Positions 47,530 to 59,243 of a stretch of DNA of 64,000 nucleotides are shown one piece after another (the stretch's first letter is position 1; the number at the start of each line of letters is the position of its first letter). The position numbers and the translations under genes were made by a program. The notes under the pieces are model-generated. The model saw only the letters and a program-made list of their open reading frames with translations, was not told the origin of the DNA and did no database searches. The DNA is from Cannabis sativa. Lineage: Eukaryota; Streptophyta; Magnoliopsida; Rosales; Cannabaceae. The stretch spans positions 46,313,442-46,377,441 of the forward strand of contig NC_083602.1 in the NCBI RefSeq assembly GCF_029168945.1. Direction: 5' to 3'.

Positions 47530-48740
47530 TTGGTTGTGGGGCAATTGGCTAATATTACTCTGCAATCCACTCTTTTAGAGAGAATAAAAGAAGCACAAAA
47601 GCAAGATTTAGAATTGATAAAAACCCGAGCTAGGGTTTCAACTGGGAAGGCTAGTGATTTCTCAGTGGATGAAACGGGAATGTTAAGATTCGGGAATCGA
47701 GTTTCTGTGCCCATGGATGAGAACATCAAGAAAGAGATCATGGATGAGTCTCATACGAATCCTTATTCAATTCATCCAGGGTCAACGAAGATGTATCAAG
47801 ACCTGAAGGCCATGTTCTGGTGGCCAGGCATGAAGAATGATATTTCTGAGTATGTTGCAAAGTGCCTTACGTGTCAACAAGGGAAAGTTGAACATTAGCA
47901 ACCTGCATGGTTCCTACAACCACTGAATATACCATAGTGGTAATGGGAAGATATTGCTATGGACTTCGTGGTAGGTTTGCCTAGAACCACGGGATAGTTT
48001 GACTCTGTGTGGGTCATAGTGGACAGGTTTACAAAGTCAGCGCACTTCCTACCTATTCGGACGAATTTCTCCATTGACCAGTATGCTGAGTTATATGTCA
48101 GAGAAATTGTTCGTCTTCCTGGTGTCCCAAAGTCCATTGTTTCGGATAGAGATCCGAAGTTTACATCAAGATTCTAGGAGAGTCTACATCGAGCTATGGG
48201 TACTCAGTTAAAGTTCAGGACGGCATTTCATCCTCAGATGGATGGGCAATCCGAGAGGACGATCCAAATTTTAAAGGACAAGCTACGGGCATGTGTGCTT
48301 GACTTTGAGGGGTCATGGGTAAAGTACCGTCCCTTGATCGAGTTCTCTTATAACAAAAGCTATCAGGCAACAATCGGGATGGCCCCTTATGAGCTTTTAT
48401 ATGGAAGAAAATGCAGATCACCTATTCACTGGGATGAAGTGGGTGAAAGAAAGTTCTTAGGCCACGAGGCTGTTCAGAGAACAAGTGAGGCAGTTGATAA
48501 GATTAGAGCGCGAATGCTCACAGCTCAGAGTAGAGAAAAGAGTTATGCTGATCCAAAGCGTCGGGATATAGATTTCAAGGTCGGGGACATGGTATTTCTT
48601 CCAATATCTCTGATGAAAGGCATTAAAAGCTTTGAGAAGAAAGGGAAGCTTAGCCCGAGGTTCATTGGACCTTTTGAAATCCTTGAGAGGATAGGGCAAG
48701 TAGCGTACAGGTTGGCTATGCCCCCAGGCTGGCAGCTGTA
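47530..48740 (+). pseudogene. pol: Tekay-2 integrase
   Basis: HHCC region SHTNPYSIHPGSTKMYQDLK and CLTCQQGKVEH (about 47750-47897). Core with IAMDFVVGLPRTTG (first Asp), VIVDRFTKSAHF, SIVSDRDPKFTSRF (second Asp, about 48135-48170) and GQSERTIQILKD (Glu, about 48245). GPF/Y module RFIGPFEILERIGQVAYRL at about 48660. Four or more point-mutation stops (after 47898, around 47940, 47998 and 48176) break it, yet it stays nearly in one frame. Confidence 0.88.
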
Positions 48741-48746
48741 CATGAT

Positions 48747-49012
48747 GTGTTCCACGTTTCTATGCTTCAAAAGTATGTCTCACACTCGTCCCATATCCTG
48801 AGCTATGAAGCATTGGAACTCCAGCCAGACTTGTCATATGATGAACAACCGGTGCAGATACTCGATAGAAGAGAGAAAATTTTGAGAAGCAAGATAGTTG
48901 CACTGGTGAAAGTACTGTGGAGGAACAGTAAAGTGGAAGAGGCAACTTGGGAACTTGAGACGGATATGCAACAGAAATATCCGAAGTTATTCAGGAAAAT
49001 TTCGGGACGAAA
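48747..49012 (+). pseudogene. Tekay-2 chromodomain
   Basis: One open frame after a frameshift at about 48745: FHVSMLQKYVSHSSHI, LELQPDLSYDEQPVQILDRREK, then the chromodomain core VALVKVLWRNSKVEEATWEL and KYPKLF. The aromatic Trp residues of the core are present. The domain type is the Tekay/Del one, thought to steer integration to silent chromatin. Confidence 0.85.
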
Positions 49013-49033
49013 TTTCTATAAGGAGGGGGTAAT

Positions 49034-51435
49034 TGTAATACCCTAGAGTTGTGAAATGGATTAGCAAAACCCTAATTAGATAATTATGAATAATTGAGGA
49101 ATTATATTATTATATAGTTCAATATATGAGAATTTATTTGATTAATTATTTGTTAAGACCCCGTTGGTGAGCCAGGGGCATTTTAGTAATCATGACCCGA
49201 GAAGGGTAAAATGATGAAATTAATTTAATTACGTGCTTAATAAGAACTATATTATTATATAGTATGCATGTGTTGTCTTTTCAGGTGTGTTCTGACAGGT
49301 TGGCGCGTTATAGTCACAACCGGGTATTTCAGGCCGAACTAGGTTCGGGCCCGAAATGTAAATTGGATTGAGATATTTGGCATTTTTATTTATTAGTGAT
49401 AATTTGAAATTAATTGGAATTTATTTATGCATGAAATGACAATATTACCCTTTTGTCATGCTTATGTTATACTTAAGCCCTAGGGGCATTTTTGTCTTTT
49501 AACCATTTGATTAATTATCAACAATAGGGAATTTTTACAAATGAGAAAACCAATTTTCTAGTTTTATAGCACACCACCGACCCCCCTCTCTCTCTCTAAA
49601 CCCTCTGGATGTTTCAATTTTTGAATTGAAGAAAAGTGTTTGGCTTTGGCTTGGAATTTGCCTGTTTTGGAGCTTTAGACTTGGAGTTTGATTGTGCTTA
49701 GCCTTGCTAGTATTTGAGGTAGTTTCTAAAGCTTTAATTCTTGTTATTGTTGCTGATTTTTGTTGTTGGATGAGAATGGAAAAAGGGTTGTGATGCTTTG
49801 ATTGCATGTGTTTGAATTTTGAGTTGTTGTAAGTGAGTTTATGCATGATTTGGTTATGGGCTATGTTGTTGAGCTTTTGATGAAGTATTGAGAATTTTTT
49901 CTAGCTTTAACCATGTCTTTTCTATGGTATTTGCTGCTGGAAATGGATTGAGTAAATTGGGTATAAAGCTCAAGTTTTAGAACTTGACATGTTGTGGGTT
50001 AAAGCATGATTTTGGGTTGAATTGTAGGTTTTGTTTTTGGTAAATTCAGAGGCGTTTTTAAGGTTTCATTGAGTTTAAATCTGATTGTAAGCTCTGATTT
50101 TGGTTGTGTAAAGCAAGCTTGAGTTCATGGAACTCAAGCTTGGAGCTTTAATGGCACTTTTTGATTTTTAGTGAAATTATTGTGTTTGAGTTATGGAATA
50201 TGTTTATTATGTCATATAATGATGCTCTGGAAAGTTTGGTGGTGTTTGGGAAGGATTTGAGTAAGTTTTGGGGGCTTAAAGATTGAAAATCTTCGTGTTC
50301 TCTGCCAAGAAAATCGGAATTCCGGTTGGTTCAGGGCTGCTCCAACCGGAATTCTGGTTGGAGTACATCGGGAAATGCTGAATTTTGTTTTGGCCATAAC
50401 TTTTGACTCGGGACTCTGTTTTGGGAGTTCTTTATATCGTTGGAAAGCTCGTTTCGAGCTCTATGTGATTATCTGTATTTTAAATGCCATGAATATATTT
50501 TATGAATGTGAAATCAGGGGTTAACCGTATTTGTGAAAATCCTGGATTGTGTGACTAGGATTACCGGCACCTGGTCAGGAGCACCCAGGGATTTGGAATC
50601 TCTGCCTTTGCAGGACAACAGGTAAGATTGTAGTTAGCACGTAGAGTATGCGTGGTGGCGCTTATATTGAGATTGATATATGTGAGTAATTGTAACTAGG
50701 ATTAGGGTTATTACCCTAATATGAGTGGTTAATAGCCTAGGGTTATTACCCTAGTGATATGAGTTGAATAAATGTTATGCCATGCTAAGTGTATGATTAT
50801 ATTGAGATTTAGAGATTATGCGATTAAGGCATAATCAGGTTGGACTCGGTAATTAAAACCAAGAATAACCATTCTAAGCCCTTATTGTAAATAAACGTGT
50901 GAGAGCAACACGTAGGTTTACGCCACGTAAACATAAAGAGGCATGTGAGCGCAACATGCAGGTCTGTGTCACACAGACAAATCTAAATGACATTGTTGTT
51001 TGTATTATATGATGAGCATATTGTTGATATGTTTTATACTGTCTTGCTAGGCTTGGCTCATGGGTGCTCTACTGTGCAGGAAAGGGTAAGACTATTGCTG
51101 ATCAGCCATGAGTGCAGGAGTTGGACGAAGAATGTACATGTCCGAGCCATATCAGACCAAGTGGGTTGCGGTCTACCAATGTTGTATTTTTGAGACTCTG
51201 TTTTGCCGCTTAGGTTTGCTAAAAGAAAAGGACTTGTAATAATATTTTGTAAATGTTTTTGGGATCCCAACTTCTGTAACTTTTAGATGGTAAAGTTTAA
51301 ATTATTACAAGTTTTATTTTAATTCCGTTTATAATTAAAGTATAATTTCAGCGCTAATCTTATTAGTATCCCAATTACGGGATTAGGATTTCGTAAGTAT
51401 CTTGGGTAGCGTGCCTAATTATTTAGGGCGTTACA
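49034..51435 (+). repeat. Tekay-2 3' LTR
   Basis: 2,402 bp, TGTAATACCC to GGCGTTACA, preceded by the purine tract AAGGAGGGGG. It keeps the region lost from the 5' LTR, including a decayed palindrome block (CGGAATTCCGG at about 50318, then AACCGGAATTCTGGTT at about 50344). Frames at 49535-49846 and 50987-51270 are LTR sequence. Confidence 0.93.
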
Positions 51436-51440
51436 ATACC

Positions 51441-52238
51441 AGGTGGTCGAAGTTCTCAACTCCAGAGCATACAAATTGGGTAAGTATGACGAAAAAATGC
51501 AACTCATACCACGAAACTGGAATGGAGAACATTTAAGGAAATACTACCAATAAAGTACTCAGGTCGGCTAGACCACTTCAAAGTACTCAGGTCGGCTAAA
51601 CCACTTTAAAGTATGAACATTTGCTTCTAAGCGAATGACCTTCTGGGCGGAGTACGTGCAAAGGTTTTAGAAACAAAAGTACTTAGGTTGGGAAGACCAC
51701 TCTAAAGTACAGTTTCTTATTTGTTTTATGTCATGTTAAGCTAAAAGATTAGATAGATCACTAGCTGTGATGTAAGTTACTACGGTAACAAATACATTTT
51801 CGATCAATAAATGAATAAAGATAGTATTTCCAATTCTATTGAGTCGAAAAAATCAGCATGATTATAATTCATCTAAAGTGCGTACAAAAGGTTTAGTCGA
51901 ACCCAAAACACCTAACAGATAAGCAATATATTTGCGAAAGAAAAGTGACCAAGAGTCATAAGTCTGCTAGGTAACTTGGGGGGCACCTATACCTGTACAA
52001 AGCATTTGGTAAAATAAAGTAATCATAATTGCACAGCAATTATAAACTGAGAATGAAATTTGTTAAGGATGACAAAAGCACGTAGTACCGGGATTAAAAG
52101 CTGTCGGATCAGCCCATTGTCCAAAAAATGAAAAATAATTCAAAGTTTAAAGACCACTTGGTCGGTCATGATGTCTCAAAAAAGGCCTTGAGGCTATATA
52201 TAATATATATATATATAAGGAGATAAAAAGAGAAGTGT
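51441..52238 (+). pseudogene. Tat integrase C-terminal end and 3' spacer
   Basis: 51441-51553 finishes the integrase (VVEVLNSRAYKLGKYDEKMQ, RNWNGEHLRKYYQ, stop). A 28-bp direct repeat, AAAGTACTCAGGTCGGCTA(G/A)ACCACTT, occurs twice at 51553-51608, with a weaker third copy near 51679. The rest is non-coding, ending with a TA microsatellite at about 52195-52216. Confidence 0.8.
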
Positions 52239-52554
52239 TTAAACAGCTGTAGTCCCAGGCTCTTGGTTCGGTTCTTCTGAGCCAAATGGAGCAGGAGGAT
52301 CTGTTGTTCGAGCAGGAGAAGAAATAGCAGCCTGGCCAGAAGCTTGGCCAGAAGTTGAAGCAGCCGCCTCTTTCCCACCATAAGCAACTTGGGTCGCGCA
52401 GTACTCAAGGTACATGTCTTTAGCCTCGCCCAAGTAGTCAAAATTGGCCTCGGGATTAGCCTTCCAAAAATCGAAGAAGAGCTCGAGGCCGGCTGTCTCC
52501 AAAGCATTGAACTTCTCCTTCAAATGGTCCGCCTCGACCACCTTGGCGTCCCTC
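52239..52554 (-). pseudogene. Tat antisense ORF (3' end of gene kept)
   Basis: Open on the minus strand from the E insertion at 52554 to a stop at 52239. It reads VVEADHLKEKFNALETAG, FFDFWKANPEANFDYLGE, MYLEYCATQ and then an Ala/Ser/Pro-rich tail. Tat-lineage elements often carry such a gene between pol and the 3' LTR in reverse orientation (the Transposase_28-like or Grande accessory type); assignment rests on position, orientation and this tail. Its function is not settled. The N-terminal part is cut off by E, and no start codon is visible. Confidence 0.65.
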
Positions 52555-53088
52555 TGTTGGGTTTTATGCCCTAAATAAAACTCATTACAATATAATCAGA
52601 TTTACTTATTAATAAAGATCAGAAATAACATTTTATGTTGCATGGTTCACATGATTTATTTCATGATTATATGTATATAATGTATGAATTCTTTTTAAGT
52701 CCAGAACATATGAGTTTGTTAAAGATTATAGTGTTGTCAGCACAGTGGAATATAATCTTTATTATATGTTCAAAACTTTATTCCCTGATTTGTCAGAACA
52801 CTGGATTTAGACTGACATGGTATAATCAGCGATATGTATTCTTACACCTTGGAAAAGTGTTATGTCCTTTCCAGGACATTGGCAAAGTTTACCAGTATCG
52901 GATGTATGGAGTATACATCGGAAGGGACCGATATTGAACTTTGATTAGATATGTTAAAATTTACCGTAATATCTATTCAATTCAATATCACCTGTTGATC
53001 CTAGATCACATGATCAAAATCCTGATATGGTTAGGCTCAATCTCAAGAGTGTTATTCGTGTTCTTTGATTTGTTAGTTAAGCCTAATT
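52555..53088 (+). repeat. E array: left LTR, truncated
   Basis: First 534 bases of a family LTR (TGTTGGGTTTTATGCCC), nearly identical to 57373-57905. It then jumps at about 53088 into interior sequence that matches 60964 onward. Relative to the intact order about 3.06 kb is missing; the two ends share only TAAT-like microhomology. The ORF at 52635-52937 is LTR sequence. Confidence 0.88.
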
Positions 53089-56000
53089 AGTCTAACCTAA
53101 TTAAAATTGAATTAGAAACATAATTAACTTTTAAAATATATGAAATTTTTTTTCATGTAATATTTTAAAGTTAATTTTAGAAAAACACTTAGTCAATGAT
53201 ATATTCTAGATAGTTATTTCTAGTACTAGTTATTATTTCTAATATTAAATAGGAAAATATCATTGATTAAGAAATTAATTGTCTCATAATTAAATTTTGG
53301 TACAATCTAAGTTTAGTATATTTTCCTAGTATTAAACTAGAATTAATAATTAAGTTTCCTCTTTACTTAATTATTTATTTCTTGAATTTAATACATTTAA
53401 TTAAATTGAAAATTTCAATATCTAAGTTGATTTTCATCATGATACTTTAATATTGTTATTTTCATGTTATTTAATTAAAGTTGAAAATTATTTTAAGTTT
53501 GGAATCTTATTTCAGAATAACTTAAAGCTGAATAATTTTCAGAATATATTTTATTTTATTTTATTAATCATTTCCCAAAATTTTAAAATTGCATTTCTTT
53601 AATGCAGAAATTTCGAATTTTATTTGAAAAATAGATTAAAGTTGAAAATTATTTATTTAATTTTGGACAAACTTAAATCAATGACTTTTTCATTTAATGA
53701 TTAATTAAAATAAATGAACTAAAATATATAATAATTAGAAATTGAATTAATTAGTCCATGAAAGTCTAGATAGATATTATTCGTTTTGCTTGAAGTATTT
53801 TTCTAGTGTATTTAATTAAATAGAAAATTAATATTTAAGTTGATTTTTTAATCATGATACTTAAATATTTGAATTTTTTCTAGATATTTAATTAAATAGG
53901 GAAATTATATTTTTTGTTGAAAATTAATTTTTATTAATTTTGGGCCAACATAAAATTAGAGCAATTTTTCAGGATTTATTTTTATTTTATTTTAAAGCAT
54001 TTTCGAAATGCAATATATATTTATAGAAAATTAAATTTGAGTTCTAAATTAATTCAAATTAATTTTGAAACAACTTAAATTGAATAATTTTCTAAATATT
54101 TATGGAAATTATTACTAAGATGGAAATAATTCACGTTATTTATCTATCTAAGAATAATTTATAAATATTAAATTAAAATTTATATTTGGAATTTTTCATT
54201 CTAAATTGGAAATTTTAATTAAATAAATATATATTTAAAATAAACGGATTAAAATAAATATTAGAAGAAAATACAACCCTTCATTAAATAATGAGCTTTA
54301 TTATTATAAGGATATTCGATCTCCATTGTTGGTTTTACATAGCTATTGTTTTAGTGAGTAATCCTCCCTAATGGAGGAACGTTCATTAGCAAGTTAACAC
54401 TGTTTAATCTCGAAAGATAAGTAATCTTGTAAGTTTTTCTTATATAGTTTATGACCACCCTAATGGTGGCGACTATATAAGACTTGCAAGAATATAAAAC
54501 AATGGTGGAAGCTCATAAGATAGAATAGCCTTGACTCTCGCCTAAACGGGACAACGCGGATTCATATCTTGATCGAATAAAAGGTTGCTAGAATGTTGAT
54601 CATTTTAGATGAGCTAACAACTCTATTCAATGAATGGTAGCTTTGACTCTCGCCTAAACGGGACACTGATATCATTTTGTTGAAAACCTTGGAAATTGTT
54701 TAGGATTGTATGTTTTAGTATTTTCACTTGTCATTCCTGCTTGCTATATGCTTGATAATTTCTGAATTGTGTATGAATTTGTATTGAACCATGTTATTTT
54801 CTGTTATTTAATTGTAGTTTAATTTCGAATCTTCATTGTTGGTCTAACTTAATTTGTTTTTCTAATGAGATAAATCCCTAATGGATTTTCACCATTAGAC
54901 TAACATAATAGTGTTAGATCTCGAAAGATAAATATTGTATATGCAACATCTAGCTGTTCATCAATTGGTGACACCTTAGACTAGTGTTTTACAATATGAA
55001 ACAAGAAGATTGTATAAATAAGATTACTTTGACTCTCGCTAATCGGAGCATCGTTGGATTCTTATTTAAAACGAAATTACCCTAATTCCTCTTAGCTTAT
55101 TCATTTCGAATTAGCTTAATGACATATCATTGGATGAATGGTCTATAAATCGTATAAAGTCTTATTTTCTCTTAAGAAATTAGATGACGCATATGATTAT
55201 ATTCCCGGAATTCTATCCCAAAATGATATAAATCCTCAATCTTAGATATCTCCTACTTGTATAGGCAAATCATAGAGTTAGATTAGTAGTGGCGGTCCAA
55301 GAAAGAATTACTAATTATACAGTTACACTTTCACAAGTGTTTCATAACCATTTTCTATCAATGGATTCAAACTGTATGAGTTTAGTATTCTGTGACCAGA
55401 ATCCACTTGCACTATTCTAAGAACTCTTTGATGTAACTAAAGTAAGTCATCAAAAGATACAACCACATATTTTATAAATCTATGGCATTTGTATCTTGTT
55501 CATAGTGGTTTTGACAAGATCATTCTCTGCAAAGAGTTAATATGCCTATATCCACTGAAAGTAATTTCATCTCATTCGTAGATGGATGTACATTCAAGGG
55601 TGGATATGAGTTTTCGTTGTATTCTTAAAACGATCACTCTAGATTTTACCTTACGCAAAAGAAATTTGAAATTTTTGAAAAATTTCATGAATTTCTAGCA
55701 ATGGAAAGTGGTTCAAGATCTTGCGAACTGATAGGGGTGGAGAAAAAGTTAGTAGATATGCAGTTCAAAGATCATTAATTTGATTTTTGAATTATATCGA
55801 AACTTACCTCCCCAGAAATTCGAGTTGCATATTGATGATTAGTTACTAGTCGTTGCCTAAATCCTTCTATGGAAATAAAATTTCAGAATGATGCAATGGT
55901 TGTATACTTAATGTAAATCATTACTAGATTCATGGATGACCTAATCGAAATCTTAAGAAAAGCTAGAACTGCGAACCCCTGGTTTGCATGTTTGTTAGCT

Positions 56001-57357
56001 ATTCTAAGTGATTAGGGGTGGAGCATCCCATAGTCATTAGATAAGAAAGTGTTTGTTTAAACAAATACTACTCTTCTAAGAAAATGACTAAGTCTGAAAA
56101 TAAAGTAGCAAATAAAGGAGATATTTTTTCTTGATTGCATAAGTGTTCTATCATCTTGTTCGATACAAGATGATCCCATTGCCTCTGTTGTCTTAACACA
56201 ACTGAAGAGGTCTATACCATTTAGTTTTCTTAGACATAATTCACGGTACCTTGTCGTAGTGGGAGAGTTTCTAGGAACTCACTCTTCTCATGACTTGGAA
56301 GACACTAGTGATTAAAATCCATTGTGAGTTTAAACAAGTAATGGATTGTCAAGATAAGAAACTAAGAAGAAAGCCAAGAGAACTATGGTTTGATCCATTC
56401 ACATGGAGTAACCTAAAGTTTTCTATTACAAGGACATGAAAGGAAATTTTCGTTAATAAGTCTATTCAATGGACTTAACAAAACTTCCTGTTCCTAGTAT
56501 TGTAGGTTTGAGTTTATATAAACCTATGGCTTGTGGTATACGTGGTAATTACTTACTCTAATGCAAGCATGAGATGCTGAAGCATTTTCTTTCCAATGGC
56601 AATCTATAGAAGCTTAAAAACTTCTAAGCATAGATTATATTTATCTAAGGAAAAGTCTCAACTATTCCAGAGAAGATAAAGCCATGAAAGAATTTCTTAA
56701 ATCAACAATGAGAGGTCTCAGATATGCTTTAGTATGCCTTAGACCAGACACCTACTGTTGAGTGGGAGTAATGAGTAGGTATCAGATTAATCCAGGAGAG
56801 GAACATTGGAAGACAATCAAGTAAATCTTAAGATTAAGAAGAGGAACTATATGTTAGTCAATAAGGGTGGTTTTAAAACTCTTAGACTACACCATATCAG
56901 ATTTCGAGACTTGCCTGTGTGCTAGAAAGTCTGCTGATGAGATGGTGATTACTTTGGGGGTGGAGTAGTGATTTTGGAGAAGTGTAAAAACCTATCTGAA
57001 ATCTCTTGGTCTACCAGAGAGAGACTGAATGTTAAAAGTTGCAGGAAAGATACTTATTCAGTCTAAGGAAAGTTCTATACTTTTGTGGCACCGTTCCAAC
57101 TTGCCTTAACTACTGGGGTTACTTCCTGAATAAGCAAAGAGTAGTTGCCAAAAAGTATAGAATCCAGTATCCCAAGAGAGTAGACATATAGAGAGGAATT
57201 TCACATTATCAAGGATTTTGTGATTAAGGAAGAGTAATGGTGGAGAAGAGGTCGTGTTTAATTCAACTTGTCAGATCCTATTACGAGGAGTTTACTACTA
57301 TTAAACTTCATTCAAGGTGTTAATGATTATTTGAAATGCACTTTTTGTTTTATATTA
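53089..57357 (+). mobile_element. E array: first interior, non-coding
   Basis: Leader and 3' interior without gag. It contains module 1 (54350-54665: two CTAAT-loop hairpins, CTCGAAAGATAA, two GACTCTCGCCTAAACGGGAC) and a diverged module 2 (54875-55060). From 55200 it is collinear with A 1258-4300 in reverse. Where C and D have gag, this copy goes from CTGTTATTTAATTGTAG (about 54824) directly into module 2. AGGGGTGGAG-like blocks occur at about 55733, 56014 and 56955. No open frame. Confidence 0.8.
54350..55060 (+). repeat. Duplicated leader module of the gag-type family
   Basis: Module 1: hairpin TCCTCC-CTAAT-GGAGGA (54362-54378), CTCGAAAGATAA (about 54409), hairpin CCACC-CTAAT-GGTGG (54455-54469), GACTCTCGCCTAAACGGGAC at 54533-54552 and 54645-54664. 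Module 2: hairpin CTAATGG/CCATTAG (54878-54898), CTCGAAAGATAA (about 54919), GACTCTCGCTAATCGGAG (about 55031). The same order in both suggests an old duplication. Confidence 0.65.
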
Positions 57358-57372
57358 GTGCAAGTGGGAGTT
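57358..57372 (+). other. Polypurine tract in E array
   Basis: GTGCAAGTGGGAGTT immediately before the LTR at 57373. Confidence 0.85.
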
Positions 57373-59228
57373 TGTTGGGTTTTATGCCCTAAATAAAACT
57401 CATTTCAATATAATCAGATTTACTTATTAATAAAGATCAGAAATAACATTTTATGTTGCATGGTTCACATGATTTATTCCATGATTATATGTATATAATG
57501 TATGAATTCTTTTTAAGTCCAGAACATATGAGTTTGTTAAAGATTATAGTGTTGTCAGCACAGTGGAATATAATCTTTATTATATGTTCAAAAGTTTATT
57601 CCCTGATTATTCAGAATACTGGATTTAGACTGACATGGTATAATCAGCGATAGGTATTCTTACACCTTGGAAAAGTGTTATGTCCTTTCCAGGACATTAG
57701 CAAAGTTTACCAGTATCGGATGTATGGAGTATACATCGGAAGGGACCGATATTGAACTTTGATTAGATATGTTAAAATTTACCGTAATATCTATTCAATT
57801 CAATATCACCTGTTGATCCTAGATCACATGATCGAAATCCTGATATGGTTAGGCTCAATCTCAAGAGTGTTATTCGTGTTCTTTGATTTGTTAGTTAAGC
57901 CTAATTTATGGTCAGGGCAATACATACATTTTGGGAACACGGTAGTGCAATTGAGTGGGAGCGCTAACATAAATATGGAATCTATAGCTTCTATTTGGCA
58001 AATAGAAGTAAAGGATGATTTCCTTCGAGCTTAACCAAACGAAGATAAATGGTGGAGATCTCATTTCACTTAGGTGAAATATCATTTATACAGGGTTAAG
58101 TGTTTTAAGGATAAAATACATTGTAGGGTGTTACGGTAATTTAATCCCTGTACAGTGTAAATCATCTATATAGAGGATCATTGATCACATTAGGGTTATA
58201 ACAATGGATAACTAATGACGTGTCTATATCGGAACATATAGAGCGTTTCTATATGACTGAGAGTGCAATTCCAAGTTCTAAGTGTGGATTCAATGAGGAA
58301 TTAATAAGTTAGGGAATTTACTTGGTAAATTCGGTTCGACTTATTGGAAGCTCGGTTATATAGACCCATGGTCCCCATACTAGTTGAGACCATACTGCTT
58401 GTAAGACTCAGTTAATTGATTTTAATTAATCAATTAAAATTGTAACAGTTAGACTATGTCTACTTTGTGAATTTTCACTAAGCAAGGGCGAAATTGTAAA
58501 GAAAAGAGATTTTAGGTTTATTTATTGATTAAGAGACTTTATATGTCTAAATTAATAAATATATTAAATGGCAATATTATTTAATAATTATTTCCAAGTT
58601 ATTAAATAATTAGAATTGGCATTTAAAAGGTTAAATTGGAAAATTGGCATTTTTGTGAAAATGGGAATGGAAAATAACAAAATGGGAAAGTTGCAAAGTG
58701 AGGCCCAATACCCTTTGTATGGCCGGCCCTATGCATGAGAAATACCATTTGTAGTTTCCATTATTTTAATGCCATACAATTCTAACCTAAACCTAGAGGG
58801 TTTTCTATAAATAGAAAGTGTTGGCTTGAGGAAACGAGACACACACATCTTTGATCACTTTGTTTCTCTCAGAAAAAGCATCACACGCCTCTCTCTCTTT
58901 TCTTCTCTCTAAATTTCGAAACTTTGAGTGAATGAGTAGTGCCCACACACATCAAGTGGTATCTCAATCATAGTATGGAAGACTATGGAAATTCTACATC
59001 AAAGAAGGAGAAAAGAAGATCCAGGTTCAGATCTTGGTGATGCTCTGCTACAGAAAGGAATCAAGGGCTAGAGATCTGAACGGAAGGAGTCATATTATTC
59101 CGCTGCACCCACTGTAAGGTTTTCTAACTTTATATGTGTTTATTTTCATTGTTTTAGAATTCATATTAGGTTGTTAATCCAACATACTTGTTAGTAAATC
59201 TAGATCCTGGTAAAATTAATTTCCAACA
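57373..59228 (+). repeat. E array: middle, complete LTR
   Basis: 1,856 bp, TGTTGGGTTTTATGCCC to AATTTCCAACA, with TATA at 58806-58813. It has a purine tract on its left and a primer site on its right, so it serves as 3' LTR of one unit and 5' LTR of the next. The frames at 57453-58034 recur in every copy of this LTR and show no domain. Confidence 0.93.
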
Positions 59229-59230
59229 AC

Positions 59231-59243
59231 TGGTACCAGAGCC
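59231..59243 (+). other. Primer-binding site in E array
   Basis: TGGTACCAGAGCC, one base off the canonical tRNA-iMet site. Confidence 0.8.

Larger units (their letters stand above)
42748..51435 (+). mobile_element. Tekay-2: decayed Tekay/Del-type chromovirus
   Basis: Inserted in the Tat integrase; flanks ACACC (42743-42747) and ATACC (51436-51440) are the 5-bp target duplication with one transition. It has both LTRs, a primer site (TGGTATCAGAGC, 44708-44719), gag to chromodomain, and a polypurine tract (about 49018-49033). Stops caused by CGA to TGA, CAG to TAG and TGG to TAG changes are frequent, and the RT core is deleted. It cannot move by itself. Confidence 0.93.
37999..52554 (+). mobile_element. 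Truncated Tat-lineage Ty3 element
   Basis: Contains gag (partial), protease, RT, RNase H, a second archaeal-type RNase H, integrase and a 3' region with an antisense ORF. That set is diagnostic of the plant Tat lineage (Retand, Grande and Ogre relatives). The 5' LTR and start of gag are missing at the join with D. Tekay-2 is inserted at 42748. The 3' end is cut by the E LTR at 52555. Many in-frame stops and a few frameshifts show long decay. Confidence 0.9.

Noticed and set aside
54350..55060. Possible CRISPR-like array from repeated GACTCTCGCCTAAACGGGAC
   Set aside because: Only three irregularly spaced repeats, no uniform spacers, no cas genes, and plant nuclear context.
57453..58034. LTR frames of 66-91 codons seen in several copies (also 52635, 62681)
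   Set aside because: Their recurrence only reflects repeated LTRs. Related LTR subtypes (C, D) do not keep the frame.
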